Source of the DNA: Morella rubra
Taxonomy: Eukaryota > Streptophyta > Magnoliopsida > Fagales > Myricaceae
NCBI GenBank assembly: GCA_003952965.2
Contig: CM025849.1
Span: forward strand, 14,330,949-14,394,948
Direction of reading: 5' to 3'
DNA: 64,000 nt
The translations under genes were made by a program, and so were the position numbers. The notes under the pieces were generated by a model. That model was given only the letters and a program-made list of their open reading frames with translations. It did no database searches and was not told the DNA's origin. Below, piece after piece: positions 1 through 13,193 of this stretch; within the stretch, counting starts at the first letter, position 1; the number at the start of each line of letters is the position of its first letter.

Positions 1-3000
1 TAATCAAGGTTGAAATGGTCCTGGTCTTGCATAATTGTCAAAAAATAAAAATATTATAGTGACAAAGCAAATGCTTAATCAAGAATACTATGTTTTCGAG
101 TGTCAAATCATACCAACACCCATCCATAATATACTCTTTCACTTTTGCTAGAACATTAGCCCACTTGCTAACGGCGGGTAGAATCAATGACCGGACCAGC
201 ATTCTAATCTTATTGGATATGGAGGTAGCAGTGGTAGAATCTCCTCCATACTCTCCCTCTGGAATATGGACCAATAATTGTCCAAACCTAAGACTATTCT
301 CTGAACGCACTCCTTTGTCCTACCTCGCCCGTGCTAACAAATAGATGTTATTACATAAAAAAAATTAGCAAAGTTAGTCTGTTGTTTAACTTAAAGTAAT
401 CAAACAGAAGTAAGAAAAAATTCCTACATGGACAACTACTATGACAAGTTTTCGTGGCTTGACTCATGGAGGCATGCAGACTCGGATGTGGATTGGGACT
501 TGGACTTAGAGTTGGTTGACTATGGAGTCATACAACTGTGTAAAAGTAACATAAGTAAATTTCCGTATATGTTTCATTTCACTTCGCGAACTGACACATA
601 ACAAAAAAATCATGTTAGAATACATTAACTGTAAAACATACATCAGAATCAAAACTACATTAACAGTCAAAGCACATCAGAATTAGTTGGGGCACTATAG
701 ATATACTTGAAAGAAATTATTAATCAGAAGGCGATTCTTGCATGTTATAGGCCGATTCTTCATCCTCCTCGACTCGCTATTACTTTCAAATGAATCTTTG
801 TCGTTGCTTTCTTCGCTATTCTCTTCAATTTCTGTTTCATCCTCCTTCGAAGTGTCATTTTTATCGATACGCCTTTTCTTACGTGGGTCAATTGTATCAA
901 AAGCTTCGATAACGTTTGGCGCAACATCATATCTCCATAAAAAATTGGGTTAAACTGTCAAAAGTCTTTAACATAATGTTCACTAACTAAAATTTTAACT
1001 CTCTAAAATTTTATCATAATTACAAAAATTTCTCTCTCCTCACTTTTTTCACTTTTTCATCACCTCCCATAAACCTTTTCACTCTCTCTCCTTAGTTTTT
1101 TACTAACTCCCATACCTAAAATTTTAACTACCCTAAAATTTAATCACTCAAACATAATGTAGATAAGCCAATGGCATTATCCTCCTAATACACTTCATTC
1201 GTTGTGGCTACTCCCGATTTTTCATTTCCATCAACTTCATCGTTCAGCTTAGGGTGGAAAATTTCATATGCATTCCTACAAGACAACTTTTGCACGACTC
1301 GCCAAGTAGGTCCTTGGTTATTATCTATTAAATAAAATAATTGACTGACTTGATTTGATAAAACAAATGGATCTTCTGAATACCACCATTAGGAAGTGTT
1401 TATGCTCTTAAAGTTGTCGTTGGTATGAATTCCACCTTGGTGATCTTCGACCTCCCACTAATCACATTTGAACAAATATACTGCATTTCTCTGAAAGTAT
1501 CGCATGTCATAGATGACTACAAGTGACCCGTAAAATTCTATTGGATGCTTCTCATGTATTTTAGGTACTATAATATCATTAGTTTGATTTCATCGCTGTT
1601 CTTAACGCTACAATACCCATAAGATAGGCTAGATGCTACCATATTTTCTCTAGGAGTTGACAAGACACAAATGTTGAACTCGTCCAACACTAAATGCACA
1701 ATCTCAAACTGTCCACACTTTGGACAATTCAATGGTATTACGCAACAACATTTTTTCATCACATACTAATCCTTGAACAGGTCTAGGGTACACACATTCG
1801 AGTCCAAGCATTTACCCCACATCAATCAAGTAAATCATTAAACAGTAACTAAAAACACTAATAATCTATTGTTCAATCGGCTAAACAACCTTTCGATCGA
1901 TAACATCGATTGATTGGTGAATGAGCCGATTGATTGTATAAAACCCAGAACGAACATATTGGAAAAAACCACACCACACCCACAAATCTTTGCCCAAAAC
2001 ACTCCAAAATTCAGCACAAAAAAAACTCATTCAAATGTACATTTCAAAAAATGCAACAATAGCCTCAGTCCCCACAAAATCATTACCAAAATACCCACAA
2101 CTACCCAAATCTCACTAAAATCAAACAAATCATCACAAACCAAACCAAATCATTTCAAGATAAAAGATTATAGGTCGAGTAACATACCTCTTGCCTTTCA
2201 TAATTCACAAATGCATGAAATTGACACACAAAATCTCACAAATTTTGCCTAAATTGCTCAATGCTCAACCAGTTAAAAAAATAGTGATTTTGAGCTTAAA
2301 TTATTCTAAACACTCTCCCCACTAAAAGGATAGTGTTTTTGCCAAGTTTTGAGATGAAAAACATTGTTGGGCACCACCTCCGTTCTCCTCTATGCCGTGG
2401 GTATGTTTTTGCTCTTCACGCACTGCCTTAGCTCGTTATGGTTCTTACGTCTTGACATTTACCGTTCGATTGGCTAAAATATTGTTTGATCGCCTAGTCA
2501 ACTCTAAAATTGCAGCTCAATTTTTCTGCACCGATCAATCATATCGAAATTGGGTGTTCGATCACTGTCGGATTCCAAAATGATAACGTTTAGATCCGAT
2601 TGATTATGTCAATAGCTGTTCGATCGTCTCAATAGCCATTCCATCAACACATTATGATGATCAATTGTGGAAAACAAAAAAATAATATGTTTGATTAGTG
2701 ATTGATCGGAATACAAAATTGATCGACCGATACGTCAATAAAACGCACAGTTAATGTATGTCAATCGATTGCATATTAGATGATCAATCGCTTATAAAGT
2801 TAAACGCATTGTTCAACTGGCAACAGATCGGTTGGCTATTGAAATGACACATTTCAATATTAGACTTCACGTTTGATCAACACATTCTGATGATTGATTG
2901 CGAAAAATAGCCAAATGCACAGTTTGATGATGGCCCCCAAACCAAAAAACTCAAAACTCATGTTTCTCCTTCAAATTTTTGCAAAACAAACCAAAAATAC

Positions 3001-3022
3001 TCCTGAAAATGTCAAGTACCCA
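1..3022 (-). mobile_element. CACTA (En/Spm-like) element, internally deleted, copy 1, cut by window edge
   Basis: Read on the minus strand, this stretch matches pieces of the fuller CACTA copy at about 33750-41281. Positions 1-350 match the second-ORF region near 38890-39180. Positions 740-950 match the acidic tail near 38260-38520. Positions 1250-1610 match the DUF4216 region near 37850-38170. The tnp2 transposase region is missing: at about 1597-1612 the match jumps to the segment near 34600-34685. It is also closely similar to copy 2 (16985-18720 and 26140-27150) and carries the same jump. Similarity to copy 2 stops sharply at 3022, so the 5' end is lost. The other end lies outside the window. 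Non-autonomous and non-coding as it stands. Confidence 0.75.
979..1150. repeat. 172-bp insertion with 9-bp target duplication inside CACTA copy 1
   Basis: CACTA copy 2 lacks this AT- and CT-rich segment (compare 17855-17880). It is bracketed by the direct repeat AACATAATG at 970-978 and 1151-1159. A 9-bp duplication suits a Mutator-type MITE. The ends are only weakly inverted, and AATTTTAACT-like words recur inside, so the family is uncertain. Confidence 0.55.
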
Positions 3023-4251
3023 GAAAGCCTTGGAATATGAAAAGAAAAACATAAGAAGGCCAATGCAGATGATGACAAATTTTTTTTTTGTCACTCTGCA
3101 GAGCTCTTTGTGCTGAAATTCATTTTGATTTGTTGCATCTCAATTTAGGTGAAAATATAGACCTAGAAGCCCTCTTTCTTGGGTGAAGGACTATCCTCAC
3201 AGCTACCAAGGCTGTGGTCTTCAGTGGAGATAGACTTTGTCGTTCTAGATGTAGATCTCATCATTTAAGACTGCATTGTGTTGAAAAAAGTACATTCGTT
3301 GAAGTGGACTTGTAGCTAATGCAATAATTGTCATAAACTTTCTATATCAACCTATGCTTAATTAAGACAACAAAAAAGTAAAACACTGGTTCTAGCAAGA
3401 GAGGTTGTCTTCTCTCTAGAACCCTCAATACACCAGCATCCCAAGGCTCTTCTCGTTTCCCTCCCTTGGCTTGTTTTTCGTTTAAAGTTCAAAATTTTGG
3501 CAGCTAGATTCAGGTGCACCTGAGAGCCTTCAATACCACCAGACGGTCTAAGTGACTCCAGCCTGGTGTTGGTTGGATGGTGCGTGATGGTCCACGCGTC
3601 CCACGTGGATCTCAAGTGCCACCTTGGATAGATCTCGAGGCTCCATGTGCCAAGATTCGCTGTAGGCCAATGCTTCCATAGCGGCACATGGGGCTCACGA
3701 GTCGACCATGGTGATGTCCCCCTCTTGGCCTCCTTTAGCCATTTTTAGAGGCTTTTCTGATTTTTGATCGATTTTTAATTTGAGGTTGTTGTTTTGTTTT
3801 TATTGATCATTTGTCAGGCTTTTGTTGTTTTTCATTTGATTGTACTGGCCTCCTGGTTGGTTTTTTCGGCCCCCTCAATGGGCTTCATTGTGTCCGGACT
3901 GTCAACCCTTTCATTATTAGCACTTATTGATTCCTGTAACTATCGCTTATCGTGTCCCGCCACTGTTTTCTCTGTTGAGGATGAAGTATTTGTGGTATCC
4001 TGACCTATTCATGGGTTTCACTAGTCTTCCTTAGCAGCCTAGTTAAGGTTAATTTATATTTAGAATTTCTTTGTATTTCTGTTTGTGTTTCTAACCTTGT
4101 AATACAAGCCTTTTGGCCTTACTTAAAAAGAGACCTAGAAAAATTTTCTTGTAGAATAAAAACAATATTAGAAACATTGATGTAACACTAGCTCAAATCT
4201 GAAATATTTTCATCAAATTTATTTCATGGGTAATAGTTATCAATATAGATA
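3023..4251. other. Unassigned stretch between CACTA copy 1 and copia-1
   Basis: No gene could be recognised. The 109-codon minus-strand frame at 3358-3687 has no familiar motif. Around 4060-4120 the plus strand reads like the 3' tail of a LINE or other transcribed repeat (T-rich, with TTGTAATACAAGCC), but no poly(A) or target duplication was found. It may be a decayed retroelement that truncated CACTA copy 1. Confidence 0.3.
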
Positions 4252-4256
4252 CATAT

Positions 4257-4776
4257 TTTTAGATCACAAGACCACAGCGGAAAAGATCGTTAAATCAAAG
4301 CAGCCCAAGCGTTCTACCTCCTTCAGATCCACGTACACAGTTTTTGAGAGAGTTTAGAGAGAGATTTTCTAAAGAGAAAGAGTCTCACATTAAAATGAGT
4401 TCTAGCTACTCTCAAAACGAACTTCTGAGATATTTCTAATTGCTGGCTTAGAACTCAACTGTACTTTTGCGTGGGATCCTTAGGGACCTCAAATCTCGAC
4501 TGTAGGATCGTCATGAAAAACACTTTTTCATTAAACAGCTTTGAATTTATGAACTTCTACAAATTGTGATCATGTTTATTAACATATCACAATTGACTCT
4601 CGAAATAATGAGATTGTTTTTGTGAAATCCTTTTGCTAACAATTATATGCTTATTTATCCTTTCCACCATACTATATTCCACATGAGCTAATAGGACCGG
4701 AATAATATCACTGATAAAGTCCCTAGCTCATATAATTCTTAATTCTCAATATGTACTTATTTCAAAAATAATTATA

Positions 4777-4814
<38 letters not shown>

Positions 4815-5480
4815 AACTGTGAAAATACTTTTCACAAAATCTCGCTGCGCAGCATTTTTATTTGAGTCCAACAATATACAAACATAATGAATATACTGCC
4901 TCATCAAGAGACTGGTGGATTCCATATTGAGCAATTATACAAATTCACTTACTATGCACAAGGCCCAACATTATCTGGAATATTTGATATGCGAAGATCA
5001 TCACCAAATAACTCAGTTAAAGTACAAGCACATAACAATCAAATCTGTATAACTCTCTCAGGTCTAAGGACAACATAAACTAATTGTGCTGAATACTTTT
5101 CTCTACATCAATGATCGTTTCCAGAAGGTATTCATATTTGATCCGGTTCAGTGCATGTACTCTTACATTACACCCACTCGTCTGCTTAAGGTCACCACCT
5201 CAATGACGGAGTCCATCATTCTATCTTATAGAGGCACAGTGTAGACCTATTTATACATTATCATGTATCTCGGTCTAGAACAAAGTGAGTCAACAAGGAT
5301 CCGAAAAATCATACTCCCTGCCTCCGATTCATTAATCATTGGCCTGATTTTCTACAATGTTGCTCAACAATATGACATCTTATGTCATTGCATGTACCAA
5401 AATAATATACAAGTGATTAATCAATAACAATAATTATCTTTAATTATTCAAAAATTGGTTTTGAGGGCATACATCTAACA
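4257..5480 (-). repeat. 3' LTR of copia-1
   Basis: Aligns along its length with 11327-12574. On the plus strand it ends ACATCTAACA, so in the element's sense it begins TGTTAGATGT. The outer end reads TTTTAGA instead of the expected TGTTAGA. It holds a TA microsatellite at about 4781-4808. Confidence 0.9.
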
Positions 5481-5491
5481 ATCTCCCACTT
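5481..5491 (-). other. Polypurine tract of copia-1
   Basis: On the minus strand this reads AAGTGGGAGAT directly before the 3' LTR, the usual copia plus-strand primer site. The same tract adjoins the truncated copy at 33175. Confidence 0.75.
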
Positions 5492-5499
5492 GCACTCAA

Positions 5500-8400
5500 A
5501 CCAATCAGACATGTACTTGACACCCATAACTCTAAATGCTTCTCAAACACTTTATGAGTAAACTTTAGTGAACGGCTCTGCTATGTTCTCAGTTGATACT
5601 ATTTTAGCCATCACTACATCACCTCAATTCACAATGTCACGAATAAGATGAAATCTTCTTTCTATGTGTTTTGTCCTTTGATGAGCCCTAGGTTCCACTG
5701 CTTGTGCTATAGCAACCATTGTTATCACAATAAATGGTGATCAGGGACTCATCGAAGGGACAACTTCAAGCTCTTGTATGAATTTTTGTATCCACACAGC
5801 TTCCTTTGCAGATTCGTTGGCAGCAACATATTCTGCCTTAGTGGTGGAGTTAGCAGTGGTGTTTTGCTTGAAACTTCTCCAACTCACTGCTCCTTTACCA
5901 TTGTAAACTCAAATCCAGATGTAGATCTTCTATCATTAATATCTGATTGAAAATCTGAATCTGTGTATCCCTGGATAGTCAGATATCCTCTCCACCACAC
6001 ACAGACAATAGTGTTTGGTTCTTCTCAAGTATTTGAGAATATGCTTGACTGCTGTCCAGTGCTAGGGCCTGGGTCTAATTGATATCTACTCACAACACTA
6101 ACCGCATGACTGATATCTGGCCTGTACAAAGCATTGCATACATGAGACTTCTTACAGCAGAAGCATAAGGAAACTTCCTCATCTTTTTGGAGAGATGAAG
6201 ATTATGCCTAAAGGGTAAAAACCCTTTCTTGGCATCCTGCATGCTAACCTTGCCAATATCTTGTCAATATAGTGGACTTGTGAAAGCCCTAAAAGCCTCT
6301 TTTCTCGGTTTCTAAACACTTTGATCCGAGAATGTAGGATGCTTCCGAGGTCTTTTATTGAAAAATGGTTCGCTAACCATATTTTCACGATGACATTGCA
6401 CCGACGTCATTCCCATGAGTAGAATATCATCACATAAAAATAAGGAACATTACTGAACTCCCACTAATCCTTTTGTAAACACAAGGTTCATCCATGTTTT
6501 GTGAGAAACCAAACGATTTGATCATCTCATCAAAACGGATGTTCTAGCAACGTGATGCCTGTTTTAGTCCATAAATGGACTTGTTCAGTTTGCACACTTT
6601 AATTCTTGTCTGAGAAAGGAAACCTTCAGGTTGTTCCATATAAATCTCCTCTTGGATGTACCCATTCAAAAATGCGGTTTTCACATCCATCTGCATATCT
6701 CATAATCATAATGAGCTGCAATTGACAATAGAATTCTAATGGACTTCATCATAGCTACTGGTGAAAAGTTTCCTCATAGTCAATACCATGTTTTTGAGTA
6801 TAACCTTTCGCTACCAGTCTAGCTTTGAAGGTCTCTACCTCTCCAGTGGGTCCTTTTTTTTTTGAACACCCATTTACAACCTATAGGCTTGATGCCTTCT
6901 GGTTGATCAACAAGGGTCCATACCTCATTGGAGTACATGGAGTCCATTTCTGATTCCATTGCCATCTTCCAGTGTGCTGCATCTTTGTCACTATAGCCTC
7001 TTGGTAAGTATATGGATCATCATCCAACCCCTCGATTCCATTTGATAAATCTCATTTATCATGATATCTAACTAGAGGTTTATTATTCCTTTTACTACGT
7101 CAAGGCTCTTGAGTTCTGAACTTTTCAGACTCATCAGTGGGTTCAGTTATATCCTTTCATCAATCTTATCTGCCACAGTTCTGTTCAGCTGATTGTTCTC
7201 AAGAACAATCTTGCTTTTCCCATCACTAAGGCTGTACTCATTTCAAGAATATTGCATTCTACTGATAATTACCTTTTGATCTTTTTGGTTATAAAAGTAA
7301 TAACCAGTTGATCTTTTGGGGTAACCCACAAAAACATTTTAGTCCTTGATTCTAGCTTCTCCACATTAAACTTTTTAACGTGAGCTGGACATCCCCATAC
7401 TCTCAAATGATTAAGACTTGGCTTTTTGCCAGTCCATAACTCATATGGAGTATTAGGAACTGACTTAGTGGGTATCCTGTTTAGAATATAAACAGCTGTC
7501 TCCAAGGCATAACCCCAAAAATAAATAGGTAATTGTGACATGCTCATCATTGACCGAACCATATCTAATAGTGTTCGGTTTCTTCTTTTGCAACACCATT
7601 ATGTTGTGGTGTAGCAGGGGGAGTCAACTGAGATATGATGCCTTTATCTCTAAGATGAGTTTGAAAATCTCCAAGAGATATTCACCTCCTCTATCAGACC
7701 GAATATCTTAATACTCCTTTCCAATTGATTCTCAACTTCATCTGAAATTCTTTGAACTTTTCAAAGGATTCAGACTTGTGTTTCATCAGGTATACATAAC
7801 CATACCTGGAATAATCATCAATGAAAGTGATGAAGTATGAGAACCCTCCTCTGGCTATGTGGTTAAAAGGACCACATACATCAGTGTGAACTAACTCTAA
7901 CAACTCTGTGGCTCTATTCCTTTTTTTAAAAGGATTCTTGTCATCTTTCTTGCAAGCAAGGCTTCACATATTGGTAAGGCTCAACCTTCAAAAGGTCTAA
8001 TGGCCCATCCCTTACTAATCTGTTGATCCTATCCAGATTAGCATGACCAAGTCTTAGATGCCACAAGTAAGTGGGATTCACATCCCTCTTCCTTTTGAGA
8101 GTTTTCACACTGGTATCAGCATCATTCTCATATTATTCACAGAGTCTACAATATTTTCAAAATATAAAGACCATCTATCATAGTACCAGAAGCAATAAAC
8201 TGATTTTGAAACTTAATAACAAGTTTAGAATTAAAGACAAGTGAATATCCAGATATTCCAAGTTTTGAAACAGAAATTAAGTTTCTACGACATTCTGGTA
8301 CGTATAGACAATCTTCCAAAATTAAAACTTTGTTTCTTGTAGACTTAGATGAAAAATTCCAATGGCATTCTACAACACTTGCAGTTGTCCCCATCTTTAG

Positions 8401-8500
8401 GATGACTCCTTCTCACCTAGTCTCCGAGTTTCTTTAAACCCCTGCAACATATTGCAGATATGAGATGTTGTGCTTGAATCGACACACCATGAATTTAATG
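5500..8500 (-). pseudogene. Broken copia pol (protease, integrase, reverse transcriptase, RNase H)
   Basis: Fragments appear in copia order on the minus strand. Near 8475 is a protease-like WCVDSST; copia proteases normally have D-S/T-G-A, so the glycine is changed. Integrase follows at 7694-7903 with HTDVCGP and DDYSRYGYVYL, then 7269-7562 with [13 protein letters not shown]. The reverse transcriptase covers about 6080-6990. Its active-site YVDD codons near 6420-6445 appear shifted by one missing base. The segment at 6179-6388 is the C-terminal part (FSIKDLG, then LLGLSQVHYIDKIL). RNase H-like sequence runs to about 5500. Many stops and frameshifts; no function expected. Confidence 0.88.
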
Positions 8501-9390
8501 GACCATCTATTAAATTCATTCAATGACAAGCATACCTTCAGCAGGTTTCTTTTGCTTCAAAGAAGCAAGATACACGGCAATTCCTTTTCCAATGACCTGG
8601 TTTGCCACAGTGGAAACAATTTCCCTTAGCCTTCTTATCCGCTCGTCTTGTCCTCCTTGCCTTCAAGTTGGCTGAGACTTTTCTTTTTCTTAAATTCTTG
8701 CCTTTGGTTTTGATTCCCGAGGCATAGTTGACTTTTGACTTGTCCATATCATTAGAGAACCTTTCTCCTTTTTGATAAGTTTTTCAGCTGCTTGCAACAT
8801 ATTGAGCAGCTTTGACAAAGTCACATCATCTTGTTCATATTATAATTTAATATGAACTGGTTGAACGATTCAGCAAAGATGCCAATATCGCTCCAACCTT
8901 GGTCTCACCATCCATTGCACATAGTGTCTCCAGTTCTGTGATGAAAGATATCATCTTCAGGACATGTTCCCGAACTGGAGCACCTTCCACCATTTTGGTG
9001 GTCATCAGCAATTTCATAACTTGCTAATGTGCAGAACAACTTTGCTCTCTGAATAGCTCTAGGAGATATACCAATATCTCTTTTGCTGTAGCTATGCTTT
9101 CACATTGCTTTTGCAACATGTTAGACATAGACGCCAACATATAACAGTGAGCTAATTCATCCGCCTCATGCCACTTTTCAAAAGTAACTCTGTTTTTTTG
9201 TAGCATTGGCTAAGGCAAGTTGAGGGGTCTCCTCTTTGAGGACATGAGCTATTTTATCCACAGTGAGTACTATCATAAGATTTCTCTTCCAATCAAGGAA
9301 GTTTGGCCCAGTTAGTTTGTTATCATCTAGGATTCTAGATAATGGGTTCGGCATTATGAATCTGCAAATATTAGAAAGAAAATTCACAAG
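8500..9390 (-). pseudogene. Broken copia gag with zinc knuckle
   Basis: The N-terminal part at 9178-9387 shows LDDNKLTGPNFLDWKRNL, typical of copia gag. It continues in another frame at 9024-9206 and ends at 8538-8747 with a basic stretch and a CCHC knuckle, CFHCGKPGHWKRNC. Gag forms the particle that packages the element RNA. Frameshifts separate the parts. Confidence 0.85.
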
Positions 9391-11312
9391 TATATTAACG
9401 ATCCATTAGCATGAGGATTTTAATAGCTAATGGTACCTCCCACTGAATCACAGCAACCAAAGAAAAAGCAGAATATAATATTTATATTCAGTGTTTGCAG
9501 TGGTATCAAGAACTTTCAACTTATGTGCACATAATCCTATTTTAGTAATCATGGCACAACTTATAAAAGCAAGTAGAATCTACTTATCATGATCACATCA
9601 CATGTTGTATATCAGGCATATACAAATTTCATGATTCTTGATATTTCTTTTGGCCACCAACATAAACACAATCTTCACTATTTTAGTGGACGTGTTTATT
9701 TGGTTAAGTGCAACCATCGTCTAAATGACATGTAATTTTGTAATGGGTCGGCATTGCTATTTTAGTCAACACCCCCACCACTCATACACGCTCACTTATC
9801 TTCACAAGAAGTATACAGGACAAATTATAAAATCAATAATTAACTGTGACTATTTTAGTTTTAACCAATCATCAATCAAATAAAATTCCCAAATACCAAC
9901 AATGGAAGGCCATGAGATTTAATTTTCTTGTAAAATAATCCCATTTAACACTTATATTAAATCTGTAATTTTATTTTTGATTTTTTTTGGGTCAATTGGT
10001 CAAACGGGTTTAGATTGGTCAAACCATTCCGTTAAACTGGGGATGGTCCGGGTCCTACACGATCCATGACCCACACGGGCTTGGGTTGAATTTGTGTCCA
10101 ACTCGATCCAATCCATGGGTCACTGGCTGGTCCATACCCCTTGGCCTGGGTCCCTTCATGGGTCTAGCCCGTACCCTATTAAGGGAGAAAGGGTCAAGGG
10201 CTGGCTCTATTGGGCCAAGCCCGTGGCCCAATGTCCCAACCTGAAAAATAGGTCCCTTTTTTATTTTATTTTTTTAAATTAAAGGACCCAACAGGCTGGG
10301 CCTTGGGCCGAGTAGGGCAATCATTGCCCTACCCGTGGCCCAAAAGCGTGACCCTAGGCGCCGTTCGGTCCGCAAGGTCAAGGGGCTATGCCCAGCGACG
10401 TAGCCAGCCACCATTGGCCGCGCCTTGCCAGCCCCAGGCTGGTGAGGCGTCAACCAACACTTGGCCGGCCACCCCACTACCTGAGGTGGTCATGGGAGGT
10501 GGCGGGGAGGCTCTAAGCCTCAACTTGTGTACCTCTAAAGGGGTTAGATCTAGGCAGTGGTCGCTGCTGGCCACCATGCCATGTGGCGCCGCCTAGGACC
10601 ACCAGGTGTGGTCCCCAACCAGTTGTGCCACCACCGGTGGCAGTGGAGGCCAACTTGGAGAGCAAGGAATTGCTCTCTCTCTCTCTCTCTCTCCTTGCGA
10701 TTTTCATCTATTCGGGCCCAAAAAATTTCAAATTGTCATAACACCAAACAACCCGATTTGGATCTTGTTTCTCAACAAATTAAGCAAGAAACAATACAAA
10801 TCAAAACTAGACAGGGATCTCCAATCAGATTTAAATACTTAATAAAATCTTCAAAATAGAAACCCACGGGCAAGCCAAGAGCAAAAACATGCAATCAGAG
10901 ATGCTTGGAGAATTTGTCCTATAAAATTCTTGTCTCACAAGAATCGATTGCCCTTTGTTTCTCAAAGAAGACAACATGCAATTAGAGACTAGCTTTCTCC
11001 ACAATGGTTTTTGTCTCACACGGTTTCAATCTTCCTTTAACAGAAACAAATTACCAACTTTCTCTTTAAAGAGAAACGCACGCACGGCTACAAGGAGAGT
11101 GCATGGGCAGATTTAAAAAAATGGCCAGATTGTGCTCTCTCTCAAGACAAAACTCACATGCAAATTAAGAAAAATGTTTTATCTTGTACGAAAATGCTTT
11201 CCCACAAGTAGAATCAACCAGATCCGTATCTACATTCAACGGATTGTGAAGAACACAACGTGAGCTAGAGAGAGAAATACTAACCTTGAGCTGTGAGATT
11301 TCATAGATTTGA
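9391..11312 (-). other. Long untranslated leader of copia-1 with a GC-rich inset
   Basis: About 1.9 kb separates gag from the primer site, which is long for a copia leader. Positions 10020-10660 are clearly richer in G and C than the surroundings and full of GGCC and GGGCC words. A CT microsatellite sits at 10673-10694. The short frames on both strands here look like by-products of base composition. The GC-rich part may be captured or later-inserted DNA, but no duplication was found around it. Confidence 0.5.
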
Positions 11313-11324
11313 GCTTTGATACCA
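11313..11324 (-). other. Primer binding site of copia-1 (initiator tRNA-Met)
   Basis: On the minus strand this reads TGGTATCAAAGC, two bases after the end of the 5' LTR. It matches the usual plant initiator tRNA-Met site TGGTATCAGAGC except at one base, and it fixes the LTR border at 11327. Confidence 0.88.
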
Positions 11325-11326
11325 CT

Positions 11327-11882
11327 TGTTAGAGTGCGAGATTGCAGCGAAAATGATTGTTGAATCAAAGCAGCCCAAGCGTTCTGCCTCCTTCAGATCC
11401 ACGCACACAGTTTTTAGAGAGTTTAGAGAGAGATTTTCTAGAGAGTAAGAGTCTCACATTAAAATGAGTTCTAGGTACTCTCAAAATGAATTTTTGAACT
11501 ATTTATAATTGATGGTTCAGAACTCAACTGTGCTTATGCGTGAGATCTTTAGGACCTCAAATCTCGCCGTAGGATTGTCATGAAAAACTTCTTTTTCATT
11601 AAACCCCTTATATTCTGTAATCCGAATTTATGGGCTTCTACAAATTGTGATCATGTCCATTAACATATCACAATTGACCCCCGAGATAATGAGATTGTTT
11701 TTGTGAAATCCCTTTTGCTAACAATTATAACTATTTATCCTTTTACCATACTATATTCCACATGAGCTAATAGGACCGGAATAATATCACTGATTAAGTC
11801 CTAGCTCATATAATTTTAATTCTTAGTTGTACCTAGTTGGACTCCTAAAAGGTTTCAAAAAATAATTTTCGAAAATAATTAC

Positions 11883-11918
<36 letters not shown>

Positions 11919-12574
11919 GTGAAAACACTTTTCACAAAATTTCTCCGTGCAACATTTTTAGTTGAGTTTGAAAATATACAGACTGACTCATCAAGAGACT
12001 GCCGGATTCCATATCGTGTAATTATACAAATTCACTTACTATGCACAAGGCCCAACATTATCTAAAATATTTGACCTGCGAAGATCATCATCAGATGACT
12101 CAGTGAAAGTACAAGCACATAACAAGCAAACCTGCATAACTCTCTCAGGTCTAAGGACAACATAAGCTAATTGGGTTGAATACCATTCTGTACATCAGTG
12201 ATCATTTTTAGTAAGGTATTCATATTTGATCCAGTTCAGTGCATGTACTCTTACATTGCACCCACTCATCAGCTTTAGGTCACCATCTCAATGATGGAGT
12301 CCATCATCTATATTATAGAGGCACGAGTGTAGACCTATTTATGCATTATCATGTATCTTGGTCTAGAACAAAGTGAGTCAACAAGGATCCGAAAAGTAAT
12401 ACTACCAACCTTCGATTCATTAATCATTGGCTTGACTTTTCTACAATGTTGCTCAACAATATGACATCATATGTCATTGCATGTACCCAAAATAATAAAC
12501 AAGTGATTAATCAATAACAATAATTGTCTCATAATTTTTTCAAAATGATTAGTTTTGAGGGCATACATCTAACA
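11327..12574 (-). repeat. 5' LTR of copia-1
   Basis: Plus-strand ends are TGTTAGAG and CATCTAACA, giving TG...CA in the element's sense. It contains a TA microsatellite at 11886-11914 at the same place as in the other LTR copies. Confidence 0.9.
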
Positions 12575-12579
12575 CATAC

Positions 12580-13193
12580 ATTATATTCTCCCTTAAATAA
12601 ATACTTGTCAAAATTGACAATAAGTTTTAACAAGGGTCGTGAAGTGTTTTGAAATCCATAATTGATGGGTGTAATGTGACAAATAATAATTTAAGATGCA
12701 AAATGTTATGACCTTCCTAATTAAAAGTTGTAAAGTATATTTATCCTTTTTTTAAAAAATAAATTATTTTTAAATTTTTTTATCAATAACTTGCATTTTT
12801 AAGCGTGGACGTGACAAATCTCATGGGTTAGGGTTGGAGAGAAGGCCCATTCCTTAGGGGTAAGGTTCCAGATGAAATTAATACTTAAATAGATTTATCA
12901 TGGAATATGTAATGTTAGGTAGCTTTCTTTTAATTGTTACTAAATTGACGTATTTATGTATTTTTAATGGTCAGTTCTGGTATATAGTATCTTAGAGTTA
13001 GGATATATAATATATAATAAGCCTTTATAATTCTTCCGCTTTTGTCCCAATTTTCACAACCTTTGTTTGACGTTGGATAGCTATTGTCTTGTTTAGATGC
13101 TTTTGAACCGAGACAAAATCTTTATGTCCAGAATGGGTGTGGGGACCCAAAAATATTATGTTCCACAGGAAATTTCTTGTCCCAAAATGACGT
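12580..13193. other. AT-rich stretch, nothing recognised
   Basis: No coding frame with a known motif, no clear repeat structure and no relation to other parts of the window was seen. Confidence 0.4.

Larger units (their letters stand above)
4257..12574 (-). mobile_element. Full-length, decayed Ty1/copia LTR retrotransposon (copia-1)
   Basis: Minus-strand element of 8.3 kb. The two LTRs are 4257-5480 (3' LTR) and 11327-12574 (5' LTR). The target duplication is nearly intact: CATAT at 4252-4256 and CATAC at 12575-12579. A tRNA-Met primer site adjoins the 5' LTR and a purine tract adjoins the 3' LTR. Read right to left, the interior has gag with a zinc knuckle, protease, integrase, reverse transcriptase and RNase H; integrase before reverse transcriptase is the copia order. 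Frames are broken throughout, and the two LTRs differ at many sites, so the insertion is old and inactive. Three relatives of its LTR lie elsewhere in the window (31958-33174, 61279-62619 and this pair). Confidence 0.92.

Noticed and set aside
3358-3687. 109-codon minus-strand frame with Trp- and Arg-rich sequence
   Set aside because: No recognisable domain, no supporting exon structure, and it lies in a stretch that looks like a decayed repeat.
10303-10859. Overlapping frames on both strands in the GC-rich inset
   Set aside because: Open frames on several strands at once reflect GC-rich composition; no motifs.
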